64,000 bases of DNA, taken from positions 310,001-374,000 of the forward strand of contig FMBT01000308.1 of NCBI GenBank assembly GCA_900095095.1, in the 5' to 3' direction. The notes under the pieces were generated by a model that did no database searches, had not been told where the DNA came from, and worked only from the letters and a program-made list of their open reading frames with translations. Source of the DNA: Fragilariopsis cylindrus CCMP1102. Taxonomy: Eukaryota; Bacillariophyta; Bacillariophyceae; Bacillariales; Bacillariaceae. The translations under genes and the position numbers were made by a program. Below, one piece after another: positions 30,850 through 41,784 of the stretch. Each line of letters starts with the position of its first letter. Position 1 is the stretch's first letter.

Positions 30850-33001
30850 CTGAGGCTGGTGGACAAAATAATAGTAGGGAAGTTAGTATCAATGATAATA
30901 ATGTACTACAATATATTGCCGATACATAAACAAAAGCAGCAGTCAGAGCGGATAAAATGTTATCACTTGTAGCATTTGCACTTTACTTAACGCATGCAGA
31001 CTTTTTTATTTTTGCGCACCTCCTTACCTTTTTGCACCTACAACACGAGAAAGCATGTGATTCCCTTGGGGGGGGGGGGGGGGGGGGTATTACTAGCCAT
31101 GGAGAGCTCTTAAATCCACTGATTGACCAATCCTTTAATAACCTATGAGCCCGGGAGAATAGGAATTTGTAGGTGATGGTGTGTAGTGGGTTATACGAGC
31201 TCCCTTGGAGCTAAGGGTGTCCCAAGCCAAGTCATCCATCAGTTGTCAGTCAAAACTTAAAACAACACGCACCTACTTGTGCCTTTTGAGCAGCAGCAGC
31301 AGCTCGGAAAATCAAGATTGTAGTATAGGATTGACATTGCAGGGAATTGAAACACTGACACTAAGTTTTGTTTTCATGACATGGACCACCATTCTAGTTT
31401 TTCCCACCAATGTATCGCCGATAATTTAATCTTGACAGGTCTATACTAAATAAGATAAAATCTATACATAAAATAAATTAGATTGATCCGCCATGAAAAT
31501 GAAAGGAACATACTTGCAGGTTAAAGCATGTTTACCTTTTCACCTGAGGTAGCTATGAATTGTTCCCCAATAATTTGTGATAGTTCATGTGCACATTGCG
31601 GATTGAAGAAGAAAGTCATGAGATAATATCTTTGATGGAATATTTAGGAGATGTACAATTATTGATGTGTACATATCAGTGTGGTATCTTATTATTATTC
31701 TCACTACTATTATTATTTATATACATACCGCTATCATGATACCATTACTATTATAATTATAATATTACTATTATTATTATTATTGTACTTCTACAGGTTT
31801 GTATTATTATTACTACTACTCAACCACCGGGTACGTCTGAAAGGCTCTGAACATACCATTGTTATCATTATAACTGTTCATAACTGTGCTCTAATTTGCT
31901 TTTAACTTATTCCTTATCTTATTATTACTCCTTGTTGTTATTCCTTCATTCAATACTATATTATTATTACTTGTTGCTGTACTATTCGTGTATTGTATCC
32001 AAACACACTACTTGTTGTTGTTGATTGTTGTTGTTGATTGTTGTTGCTGGTTGTTGTTGCTGATTCTTGTTCATTGTTGTTGATTATACTGTAGTGAAGA
32101 AGAGGAAGGAGAGGAAGGAGATGAAGTGTAAAGAAGAATGAAGAGTGAGAAAAAATGTTGTTTATCAATGAAATATCCCTTTTAAACCTAGCGCTGCTGC
32201 GTGCTTACTAATAATGTATTACTGGATTTTTTTTAAATCGATTTTTTAAGCTTTTTACACTCGCCTCCAAAAACGCTATTTACCCGCGTGTACTTCTATT
32301 ACCTAAGGGATATATAATAATATTATATAAGTCATAATATTATATCCATTTCAGTCCTTACTTCAAGTTACCAAGTAATGGTGCTATTTTTATACATTTA
32401 TTAAACTTTTCAATTATTATAAAATTATTATTTTTAGGACTAAGGGCCTCATTAACGTTATATAATTTGTTTTATCATTCGCCTTCTCTCATGTACAAGT
32501 GTACAAGTGCTCGTAGAATGATTGTTTGTTGTTTTACGTTTTACATAACTTTTGCAACGTGTTCACCTACGACTTGTACCTAGAGCCCCACAGATTTGGC
32601 GGAAGAAGCAAGAAACGTACACCCGATACAAGTCGTAGTTGCTTTAAATTACTTATTACTGTATTTAATGACCTCACAGATTTTTTATGTGAAAAATTAC
32701 TGTACACGCACACGTACAGAATTATTTATTATTATTTGGTACTCAGCCATTGTCGCACTCATCAATCGAATCTTCATTCAACAACCTGAATGATTATTGA
32801 CACCTAAACCCATTGTAGTGGCAACTCATTATTATTGAAAAAAAAACACTTCGCTTATTCAGTTTCAATTCCGAGCTTTGATTCACATACAGTAGCTTAA
32901 ATATACTTACTTGTACTTGATTCGCTGTTTGGTCTTTGGATCTATCTAGCTAGTTAACTAACAAACAGTGAGTATCAACACTCTTGGTTAGACATTCAAT
33001 C
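30472..33001. other. 2.5-kb gene-free stretch with simple repeats
   Basis: It holds an (AT)n tract (about 30820-30848), a G20 run (31068-31087), ATT-rich tracts (31680-31800) and TTG-rich tracts (32010-32055). The part at 31130-31450 is less repetitive but I see no gene or recognisable mobile element in it. Small ORFs here look like chance. Confidence 0.55.
31068..31087. repeat. G20 homopolymer
   Basis: Twenty consecutive G. Its true length is likely to be uncertain in any assembly. Confidence 0.9.
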
Positions 33002-34508
33002 ATGTCTTCTTCTTCTATAAATGGTGGTAATGATGAACCCCGAGTGACATCCGTTTTCCTCGATGAAAGAATTTCCACTGCTGAGCTTGACGGAGTATCG
33101 CAAAATGCAGCTGCTGCTGCTGACGATGATGCTGATAGAAATAACAATGGCAGATGTGGGTTGTTAGCGTATTGTTCTTTCAGGGGACATCGCGAATCTC
33201 AAGGGATTAATATTACTGGGATTGCACGTGGTGCGATATCAATGTCGAATGTATATTTAGCAAATTCTATGATTCATTTAGCATGTAAACAGGGTGGTGG
33301 ATTTGAAGAAGGGAAGGAGTTTTGTACCGATTATAGTGTAGAGGTATATGGAATGAAACCTGGTGCATTGATTTCTAATATTGCTATTATCGCATCAGTA
33401 TTAGCTGCATTTTTGATGCCAATATTTGGTGCCATTATCGACTTCACGCCGCATCGTCGGATGGTCGGTGTCGGTACGGCTCTTGTTTTGTTTGCGATAT
33501 CAGCAATTCAAATTGGTACCGTCGAGGTAAGTTTTTCTTCTATAAAGTTTTTCTTTAATCATTGTTCAATGTTTGTGCTTTTAGAAAAAAAATGTCACTA
33601 TTAATGATCGGCACGAGGAGCAGCAAAACTAAACAATCCAATCCAATCCAATCCAATCCAAAAGTATGGTAATACTTCAAACTGTGTCTCACATATATGA
33701 ATTCATTGGATCTTCCTCTTTCTAATTTTTCTATCTCAAAATCTCTCCTCATTTATATATTACAAACAGACAACTTGGTTCGCCATGGCTATATTACAAG
33801 CAATCATATTTATGATTTACCAAGTTCAAAAAATGGCTATCTTCGCATACTTTCCAGAAGTTGTACGTACACCATAATATTATCATCAAATTAATATCAT
33901 GCATACTCTGTAGATACAAATTCAGATCATTTGGTTTAAATATTTGATTAACTCACACACCCACGCATATACTCTCTACTTTTTTCCCCTATGAACTCTT
34001 ATTCTTCTTTTACTTTATTATACAACAGAATAGCGATGTTGGACCAAAAAGGATGAATGAATACACATCGACTTGGTCCCTCACACAATTTTCTTCACAG
34101 GCAACTTTCAATATTTGTATTTTAGCATGTGTATCTGGGTTTGCTCTTACTACTATTCAGACGTCCATGCTCAGTCAGACAGGAACAACCATCTTTTGCA
34201 TGATATTTTTGACTTGGGGGTGGAAATTAATACCCAATCGGCCACGTAAACATAAATTACCAAAGGGACAATCAATTTTGTTAGCAGGATTTAAACAAAA
34301 TTGGAGAACCTGTAAAAGTATTTGGAAGAATTATAAAACTGGTTTACGATGGTTTTTAGTCGCGACAGCATTCGCTGAAGCTGCAGCAGCGGGTGTTACT
34401 ACCACAGCCGTTATATTCTTGAATGGTAATCTACAATTATCACCATTGCAAATCGGTATCTTCTTTCAAGTTAGTTTAATGACAGTGATAGTAGGAACTA
34501 AGGTAAGT

Positions 34509-34543
<35 letters not shown>

Positions 34544-35528
34544 GCACACACATGTGTCTTTCGTCGTCATTACCGACGTTCCTGCATCAATTTGCTGTTC
34601 CTCACTAATTATCGTATCTTATGTTATTATTGTGTTACTGTGCAAACTTTTTTCTAAAAAGTTGGGGGCGGTTGTTACTAAATATACAAACCCTGTTACC
34701 AGTTTGAAGTTAAGTCAATTGGGACTTTGCTTGGTAATAGCTATAGGCGTACACCTGGTACAGTACGCTAAATCAAAAAGTCGCACCTATATATGGGGTG
34801 CCGCAATAGGAATTTTCTTGGGTTGGTTTTATCCAACGGAAAATCTGTGAGTCTTGAGTCTTCTATTTGTTCGTTTTTGTCATGCAGTCCTTTCTTCAGA
34901 AGCAAACATGTGGATTCTCTGTTGTACCCACTAAACGTTGATATGATGTCTGTATTTCTAACTACCGTCGTCGATTGCATCTTTTCTTCCTTTTTACAGT
35001 GTGTTTGCTCAATGTTTACCAAAAGGACAAGAAACTGAACTCGCTGGATTCTTGTAAGTTTGCTCTATATTATACCAAGTCTTTCTACACCACTTTGCCT
35101 ACACTCTTTCTACTAAGGGTCAGATCAACTGTACCGAAGTCTCACAATTAACAATACTTTTTCCTTTCTTCTCTTACATGTACTACTTATTCCATACATT
35201 TATCGTGTACAGTATGTATTGTACGCAAATTTTAGGATGGTTCCCTCCGCTCATATTTACTGTGATGGTACAGAATGACATCAACATGAAATGGGCCTTA
35301 ACTGCCGTTTCATTTACCTTTCTTATTTCCATTTTCTTCCTATGCTTGATGAGTTCATGGCCCGAAGTCTTGGAGGAAGCTAGAACAGTAGATGTTGATA
35401 TCTTCTCGGACGACGAAGAAAATGATGATATTAAGGAACGTGACGAGGAGGAACCAACATCTGTTGATAACATTGCAATAGGCAGTAAGAAGGATGATAA
35501 TAATAATGCACATGACAACGGACATTGA
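33002..35528 (+). CDS. Atg22/UMF1-type major facilitator transporter
   Basis: Six exons join in frame: 33002-33526, 33770-33862, 34029-34502, 34662-34846, 35000-35053 and 35213-35528 (548 aa, all GT-AG). The first ATG is at 33002; the open frame upstream of it starts with TTG and is leader. About 11-12 hydrophobic segments are visible. Family features include FLMPIFGAIIDFTPHRR (MFS loop 2-3 type motif), a large central loop (KRMNEYTSTWSL) and FAQCLPKGQETELAGFF, matching the UMF1/Atg22 family. In yeast, Atg22 releases amino acids from the vacuole after autophagy; a vacuolar amino-acid effluxer is the likely role here. The N-terminus (about 55 residues) and the C-terminal D/E-rich tail are cytosolic and low-complexity. 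Introns carry simple repeats: (AATCC)n in intron 1 and (TA)n(CA)n in intron 3. Confidence 0.88.
33634..33660. repeat. (AATCC)n in intron 1 of the UMF1-type gene
   Basis: Five uninterrupted AATCC units. Confidence 0.9.
34509..34551. repeat. (TA)n(CA)n microsatellite in intron 3
   Basis: It begins six bases after the GTAAGT donor. Read through, it would encode alternating I-Y and T-H, which is an artefact. Confidence 0.9.
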
Positions 35529-35741
35529 TAATGTATAGATACGATAGTGAGCATTGGATAGTACTACGCAGAGAAGATTAAAAGTGCGAATGACAGTATA
35601 CTACCATGAACGAAACTATCTGGAGTTAGCCAAATAAATAATATAATAAATACACTTTATTCTAGTATTTCTCTATAAATAGAAACTTATATTAAAAAAT
35701 TCGTCCTCGACATGTTTCGGCATCTATGCAACGCATCATTT

Positions 35742-37758
35742 TTATCCTTGCTTGGCAAAGAAGGTATCTATACGTCGTGATTTTGCTTTTGAATCACCTC
35801 TTTGTCGACGGTTTGCTGTAGACAATACATAATTCTCTCGATCGAAGGAAGCCTGAAGTTGCTTGGCAAGATTTAAATCTCCGTCTTCTACCGGTAATGT
35901 TCGAACTGCTGAAGATGAGCAATTTTGCGTCAATCGTGTTTCAGCCGATGAAGATGTAATCATTGCTGATGATCCACGCTTGTATGTAGAAAGCTTTGTG
36001 GTAGCTGTAACTGCTTGTGATTTTTCTCGAATCTCTGTTGCGTTTTCTCCATTGGAGATTTCACTGCAATTTTCACCACCATCATGGGCTTTTCCTGCAA
36101 TTCCTTTCTTCTTATTACTACTACTATCACTACTACTAGTAGAGCAAACTAGTGGTACCGATGAGGATGGCGTCATGGCAGAAAAGAACGATTGGATTGA
36201 TGGCATGCTCTCATCTCGTTTTGATTCGAAGTTACTAACTGACAGTCCAATTCCCCGCAGCGGATGGTTCTTTAGGATAGGAATCAGTTTCGATGTAGCT
36301 TGTGCTACTAGATATCCGCTCTTTTGGGTTATCGCCTCTCGTTCGGACGGGAAGGTAAGACGTAGCGACCGACTTTGTCGTTGACTCTTGGTGAAGTAAG
36401 TATAATTCAGGGTGCACGATTTGGGGTACCGGTTATTTCTCGCGGTATCTTGTGCGACTCGCCCAAGGATTTCCTTGGAGAGCATTTTTAACCACACATC
36501 AAAGATATCGGTGTGACTCCTAGTTGCCGGGAAGGTTTTGAAAGCTGTAATAGACTTTACTAATGCCCCCGTGGTGTTTTTGACAGCCTCGCGGTCGATC
36601 CCCTGACTAGCCTGGAAAACAAAATGAGCTGTCTCTTGGGAGAGCAGTTTACTTTGGAGTAAGAAGGGCAATGGGATCTGATTCAAGTCTGTCATGGTGG
36701 CAGTTGCACTCAAGTCTTTTATAGTAATATTGCTGATGTTCGACTGTTGTTGCTGCTGCTGCTGCTGTTTCATATGCTGCAAAAGTATTGTCAGGACAGT
36801 TTTGCCAAGCTTGCCACCGAAGCTGCGTACTTTAGTTATTTTTGTAGTCCTTAAAATATCAGGAAAAAAACGGGGATACAAAACAGCCTGTCCATTGGGT
36901 TTTCCGTACGATGCTGTTAATTTCGCCATAGTTTTATTGGTCGATATACCACAACTCATAGTAAAGCCAAGGATTTTCCAAATATCTTCTCTTATCCAAT
37001 TAGAGACTTGACACGCACGATTAAGGGCGATGCCTATGTCATCGGTTTCATTGTGTTGCTGTTGATTGTATCCTGGATTCATTTGTCCCGCAACAATCGT
37101 TTTATTTAATACTTCGTCCTTGATGACATCCTCAAGGTCGTTCTTTCTGTCAATATCGCTATCGCCTTGTTTTCGGTTTTCTGTATCATCCATCGTGTCG
37201 ACCGCATCATCTTCATCGTTCCCATATTTGCTGTTCTTATCATTACCAGTCTGATAACAATAATCTGTCAAGTCGAGATAGAATTCATCGACAGATGCTT
37301 TCTCCAATACAAAAGAATACCCAGTTTGGCGTGTTACACGTTCCTGTAGTGATTCCAAAACGACTGAAAATATTCTTATTGATGCTAGACGATATCGTTC
37401 AAGAGATGCCTTTCCTGATGAATGAAAATGCCGTACTCCGTTTTCTTCCCGTTGACATTTCAATTGTTCATCTCTTGATAATGCATATACTTTACGAAAA
37501 TTCGCTTCAATGTCATGAGTAGTGTCATCATCATCATCATCATCATCCTCGTTTTGATTGTTGCTCATAATTTCGTTTTTGTCGCAGTCATCGCCTTCTA
37601 TATCTTCATTTCCTTTGTTTTTAACAGCATTCTCCTCTTCTGCGGTGTTGTTCTCCTTTTCGTCGCAACGTATTATGGGTAAATGGATATTCCAGCAACC
37701 ATCATCATCGTCGTCGATTTTGTTTTCGTCATCGTTGTTGTTGTCGTTGTTGTTGTTG

Positions 37759-37789
<31 letters not shown>

Positions 37790-38114
37790 CATTCTTCCTC
37801 TTTCTACTACTATATTTCTTGGCCACGTCGTCCCAAGAATCACCACGTTTAATACCATATTCTCTCGCGGGATATGTCACAGCTAGAACAGAATTCCATT
37901 GGAATAGACAAAGTTTAACATCCAGCGGCAACCCAAGTCGTACTCTTTCGCATTGAGCATAAAAACAATCCATATCAAATAACAGAATGCAACGACTATG
38001 AGGATGATGATTGATGTTGTTGGATGCTGCTCGCTGGTGTTCTTGTTCTCGTTGTCGAACTAGATGACGAGTGGCAACGGATGTCCTCTGTGGGTTGGTG
38101 TTTGCTTGCGACAT
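35742..38114 (-). CDS. POLH: Y-family translesion DNA polymerase eta
   Basis: 790 aa, single exon. The N-terminal catalytic core is clear: FDMDCFYAQ (metal Asp47 and Asp49), LAVTYPAREYGI, LERYRLASIRI, ASVDEFYLDLT (second catalytic acidic pair), MSCGISTNKTMAKLTASYGKPNGQ and the eta-specific VRSFGGKLG. The finger/thumb and little-finger regions continue to about residue 640. Polymerase eta copies past UV pyrimidine dimers, fitting for a sunlit alga. Long N/D and D/E insertions interrupt the palm (about residues 110-205), between blocks that stay conserved. The C-terminal tail has two PCNA-box-like ends (PSIQSFF, and RRIDTFF at the C-terminus) but no C2H2 ubiquitin-binding zinc finger; a weak UIM-like stretch (DLNLAKQLQ) might replace it. 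The ATG at 38114 is followed upstream by a CGGT tandem repeat. Confidence 0.88.
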
Positions 38115-38814
38115 GTTGTTATTTCCGGTCGGTCGGTCGGTCGGTCGGTCGGTTGTTCACGTTGAAATGAGTGTGTTGATCGTATCGTTGTCTGATTTGT
38201 TTGCTTTTCTAAGGCGGTGAGGAGCGACTTAGCAGCTACTAGAATAAGTAATAATTATATATGAGTGTGTTCTCGACGATTATTAGGTGGCGTGGTGTCT
38301 ACGGTATGAAACATGATTTGTCATTGTCAAGGAGGTATTGAATTCGAGTGAACGCTTCAATTAATTTTTTTGTAAAAACCTTTCCCTCAAAAACCTTACT
38401 TTTGCGTGTTAATTTTTATCGCGCAAAACTCCTCACTATTATTTGTACAAAATCAAAAAGGGGGCACATTATTCATTATTAAGGGAATTTCATGTTCATA
38501 TCCTTTCGTTCGAACGCGCCGAACCGATGGAGAATTCCCGCATTGTTCTTCACATTTTTTCTACGAGTGATAGAAACAGCCGTAAAAGTCTTTAAAAGTT
38601 TTAGTGAAGTGAGCAGAAACGAAAAGTTTCAGATCGTGTGGCCACTCTGATCTGTTGACATTCATTGGCTTTGCTTGACATCCGAACCCAGAGTCATCAC
38701 TATCGTCGTCGACCTACAGTAGCTATCCAATCTTTAATTATTGTCTTCTTTGCTTTATCTTGGTACTACTGTATAGCAGCTAGAGCTTGAGTAACAACTG
38801 AGCTATATACCAAG
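38115..38814. other. Divergent promoter region of POLH and the phosphatase
   Basis: Apart from the CGGT repeat no gene is seen. It is followed by the repeat-borne upstream ORFs (separate entry). Confidence 0.55.
38126..38153. repeat. (CGGT)n repeat upstream of POLH
   Basis: About six to seven GGTC units, 12 bp upstream of the ATG of the polymerase gene, in its presumed 5' UTR or core promoter. Confidence 0.9.
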
Positions 38815-38957
38815 CCATACATACCGACTTATTGTTAGCGGTAACTTCTAAATGCCCCGGTAACTTCTAAATGCCCCCTACATACCGATTTATTGTTTGC
38901 GGTAACTTCTAAATGCCCCATACATACCGACTTATTGTTTGCGGCAACTTCTAAATG
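38815..38957 (+). promoter_or_regulatory. Tandem 42-bp upstream-ORF array ending at the phosphatase ATG
   Basis: Units share the core ATACATACCGA(C/T)TTATTGTT and end CTTCTAA followed by ATGCCCC. The ATGs at 38871 and 38913 each open a 13-codon ORF (the third copy reads MPHTYRLIVCGNF) closed by TAA; the stop at 38952-38954 abuts the main ATG at 38955. Units 38871, 38913 and the main ORF are in one frame, 42 nt apart. An earlier ATG at 38852 gives only MPR in a shortened 19-bp unit, and a first degenerate unit (38815-38851) lacks the ATG. If these lie in the 5' UTR they should control translation by reinitiation, or yield N-terminal extensions on readthrough. Confidence 0.8.
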
Positions 38958-41033
38958 CCCCATCCGTTCGAAGAGGAGGAGGACGATATCAATAAATACG
39001 GCTACAACAACGACAATAATTACACTAATAATAGTAATAACAACGCTAATAATAGCAATAGTAGTGGTAATACCAACGAAAGAATAATGATGCGCGGATC
39101 ATCCAATAACAACCATAGTAGAGAAATTTCGGTACGGGATCAAGAAATTTCTCGTCTACAGAATCATGTCAACGCTTTATCTAACAAATTGGAATCGGTT
39201 ATGCAAGAAAACAACAACAATCGCAATAACAATCAAGCACAAGCACAAGGCAGCAGTAGCAAGAATGGTGGTAAACGTACTAATTTAATGTCCCCCCATG
39301 CTGTTCATATACAACAAGTCGATGCGGATATACCAGGTGTCAAGCGTAGTGTTATCCGTGCAGGTCGGGAACGGATTGGACGTCAGGCTAGTATTTGTAC
39401 TCAACGTGTAATGGCATCCTTGCCATCCAGTGATGGTGATCGATACGGTAGTCATCCTGTTGCTATTCGTATTCTTGATATGTTCCAACGTCCGAATGCA
39501 CATGTTGACTATTTAAATAGTGAACAATTCGCGAAAGATTTATTTAAATTATGTCATAAGGTCCGTTCTACATTAGAACATGAACCACGGGTTGTATTTA
39601 TACAATCACCATGTTATATATTTGGTGATATTCATGGTAATTTAGAAGATCTACATTTCTTTAGTGATAATATTTGGAGGCTCGGGATGTCCCTTACTGC
39701 TGGAAATTTCTTATTCTTAGGTGACTATGTTGATAGAGGTATGTCATGTTTGGAGGTAATTGCATACTTGCTAAGTATGAAATTACAAAATCCACAAAAG
39801 GTTTTCCTTTTGAGAGGTAATCACGAAACACGTGATGTGAATGGTTGGGAGGAACATTACGGTGAACGATCATTTATTTGGCAATGCCGTAACCGGTTTG
39901 GTGATGATGTCGGTTATCGTATTTGGGAGGCATGTAATCAAGTATTTGATCGATTACCATTAGTTGCGGTGGTTGATCAAGATATATTCTGTGTCCATGG
40001 TGGTATCCCCCGCCCAATTTCATATACAAATCCATCATCTACTACAACTCGTATACAAGATATATTAAATGTACCAAGAGTTGCAGGGATTAATCCACCA
40101 TATGAACATGAAGATGATGCATATCAGCAAGTTGCATCTGATTGTATTTGGTCTGATCCAGCATCAGAAGATCAAGAAATGAATAGTGTTGATCCAACAA
40201 CAGGGTACGGTGAATCATTACGGGGCGGTGGTGCTATTTGTTTTGGAAACAAAGCTATTACAGACTTTTTACAAGAGCAAGGTTTTAGTTATATTATGCG
40301 TGCCCACGAAGCTCACGCGGAAGGTGTTGCTGTTAGTAAAGGTGCAAGAGTCTTTACTGTATTTAGCACATCTCGCGATCACAATCAGGGTTCGCATGCA
40401 TTAGCGGGTTGTATCTTAGTCGACGATGAACGATTACAGGTGGTTAATCGTAGTCCTGCTTATAAGAATCAATATATTCATCGTCGTGATTCACTTTCAT
40501 TACAATCATTGAGTCATTTAGAAATTGCGAAACGTATCAAATTGGGTTTAGTTACACCAGGTGATGACGACGATGATGATGATGATGACGAAAACTGGGA
40601 TGATGAAAATTGGGATGATTCCAGTTCCGATGGTGAAGCCGTTGACAATAACAACAACAACGCAAACAATGTTGATATGGGACAACAACAACAACAACAA
40701 CAACAACAGCAGCAGCAGCAGCAAGAACAATCTCGGCCAGTATTTGCGCAAGGACGCCGATCATCAATCGATTTATCACTCATCAGTGATAATATACATG
40801 ATTCGGCGATGGAATTATCTGCTTCATCATCATCGATGATATCGACGAATTTTGATGGATCTGGATCTGGTCGGAATTTAGGTGGCTTAGGTGGATCTGG
40901 TCGGAATTTAAAAGAATCTCTTCAATATGCAGGTGGGATCATGACGGAAGGTGTTACTGAGGAGGAAGTTGATGATGGTGATGAAGATTCAACTGTGAAC
41001 GGTGATGATCTTGATGAAAGCATGGCAAAGTAA
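38955..41033 (+). CDS. PPP-family serine/threonine protein phosphatase with low-complexity tails
   Basis: 692 aa, single exon. The catalytic core (about residues 180-510) carries every PPP metal and active-site motif: [39 protein letters not shown] and the C-terminal [10 protein letters not shown] with VFSTSRDH in place of the usual YSAPNY. The motif set places it in the PP1/PP2A/PP2B superfamily, but GDIHGN and the FSTSRDH end are unusual, so it does not look like canonical PP1 or PP2A. The N-terminal 100 residues are N-rich with a short coiled-coil ([20 protein letters not shown]), and the C-terminus is D/E- and Q-rich with a repeated SGRNL block. Translation may be governed by the upstream ORF array. 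Confidence 0.88.
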   Translation: MPHPFEEEEDDINKYGYNNDNNYTNNSNNNANNSNSSGNTNERIMMRGSSNNNHSREISVRDQEISRLQNHVNALSNKLESVMQENNNNRNNNQAQAQGSSSKNGGKRTNLMSPHAVHIQQVDADIPGVKRSVIRAGRERIGRQASICTQRVMASLPSSDGDRYGSHPVAIRILDMFQRPNAHVDYLNSEQFAKDLFKLCHKVRSTLEHEPRVVFIQSPCYIFGDIHGNLEDLHFFSDNIWRLGMSLTAGNFLFLGDYVDRGMSCLEVIAYLLSMKLQNPQKVFLLRGNHETRDVNGWEEHYGERSFIWQCRNRFGDDVGYRIWEACNQVFDRLPLVAVVDQDIFCVHGGIPRPISYTNPSSTTTRIQDILNVPRVAGINPPYEHEDDAYQQVASDCIWSDPASEDQEMNSVDPTTGYGESLRGGGAICFGNKAITDFLQEQGFSYIMRAHEAHAEGVAVSKGARVFTVFSTSRDHNQGSHALAGCILVDDERLQVVNRSPAYKNQYIHRRDSLSLQSLSHLEIAKRIKLGLVTPGDDDDDDDDDENWDDENWDDSSSDGEAVDNNNNNANNVDMGQQQQQQQQQQQQQQEQSRPVFAQGRRSSIDLSLISDNIHDSAMELSASSSSMISTNFDGSGSGRNLGGLGGSGRNLKESLQYAGGIMTEGVTEEEVDDGDEDSTVNGDDLDESMAK

Positions 41034-41784
41034 GATAAGAAACAATTAAGTAATAATAAAACACTAGCAAAAATTTAAATAAATGATGATGATTATAATC
41101 AATTTCACCAACCGAAACAAGGTACAAACAAATTTGAAAATGAAAACGAAATGGAAATAAATATTGATTTTAAAACTAGTGACAGAGGTCATGTAATGTA
41201 ATAATAAATATCATTAACAGCAAATATAATACATTCGTTATCCTGAGTTGCTATTACAAATATATTGATATATTCAGACCTCATTGATTTTCTGATTGCC
41301 CTAGATAGAGAGTAATGTCATCATCGCCATATTTTTGTTGAAGTCTGTCTCCTCCTCGTCTTGTATTCTTGGGCTATAGCTGCAGCCACCATTTTTTGAT
41401 CACCAACGCATTTTTAGCGAGATGAAATTCTTCGACACTTTGCTAATACTTTGCTAATGCTTTGTTCTTATATCGAAAATGGTTCAGACTGTGATTGTTT
41501 ATTCATATATGGCACTTGCTACAAAAATCTATCATCCATGGAAATTAAACAAAAACTCAAAAACAGAAATAAAAATAGAAGCAAAATAATTAGTTTCCTC
41601 CGGCGCCGACAAAAGAAGTCGGGTACGCGCTCGGTAACTTTCGCCAAGTTTGACTTAGTACGGAGAATGCACGATGATTGTACAAGAGTAAAACCTCCAT
41701 GAAAGAAGCATACCGTTATTTTATTTATGGTCCATGACTTTTTGAGCAAACCTGTAATTTGTAAACAACGATTTCTTGTTACAG
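41034..41784. other. Intergenic, possibly with an undetected first exon
   Basis: No clear gene. An 83-codon frame at 41451-41702 shows no family. A plausible splice acceptor (TTGTTACAG) ends at 41784. Confidence 0.5.

Noticed and set aside
30950-31450. Possible mobile-element remnant
   Set aside because: No terminal repeats, target duplication or protein remnants could be identified.
34503-34661. In-frame reading through intron 3 of the UMF1-type gene (I-Y and T-H runs)
   Set aside because: It is a (TA)n(CA)n microsatellite between good GT and AG sites; the protein family does not contain it.
41451-41702. 83-codon basic ORF
   Set aside because: No family and no splice donor that clearly links it to the following exon.
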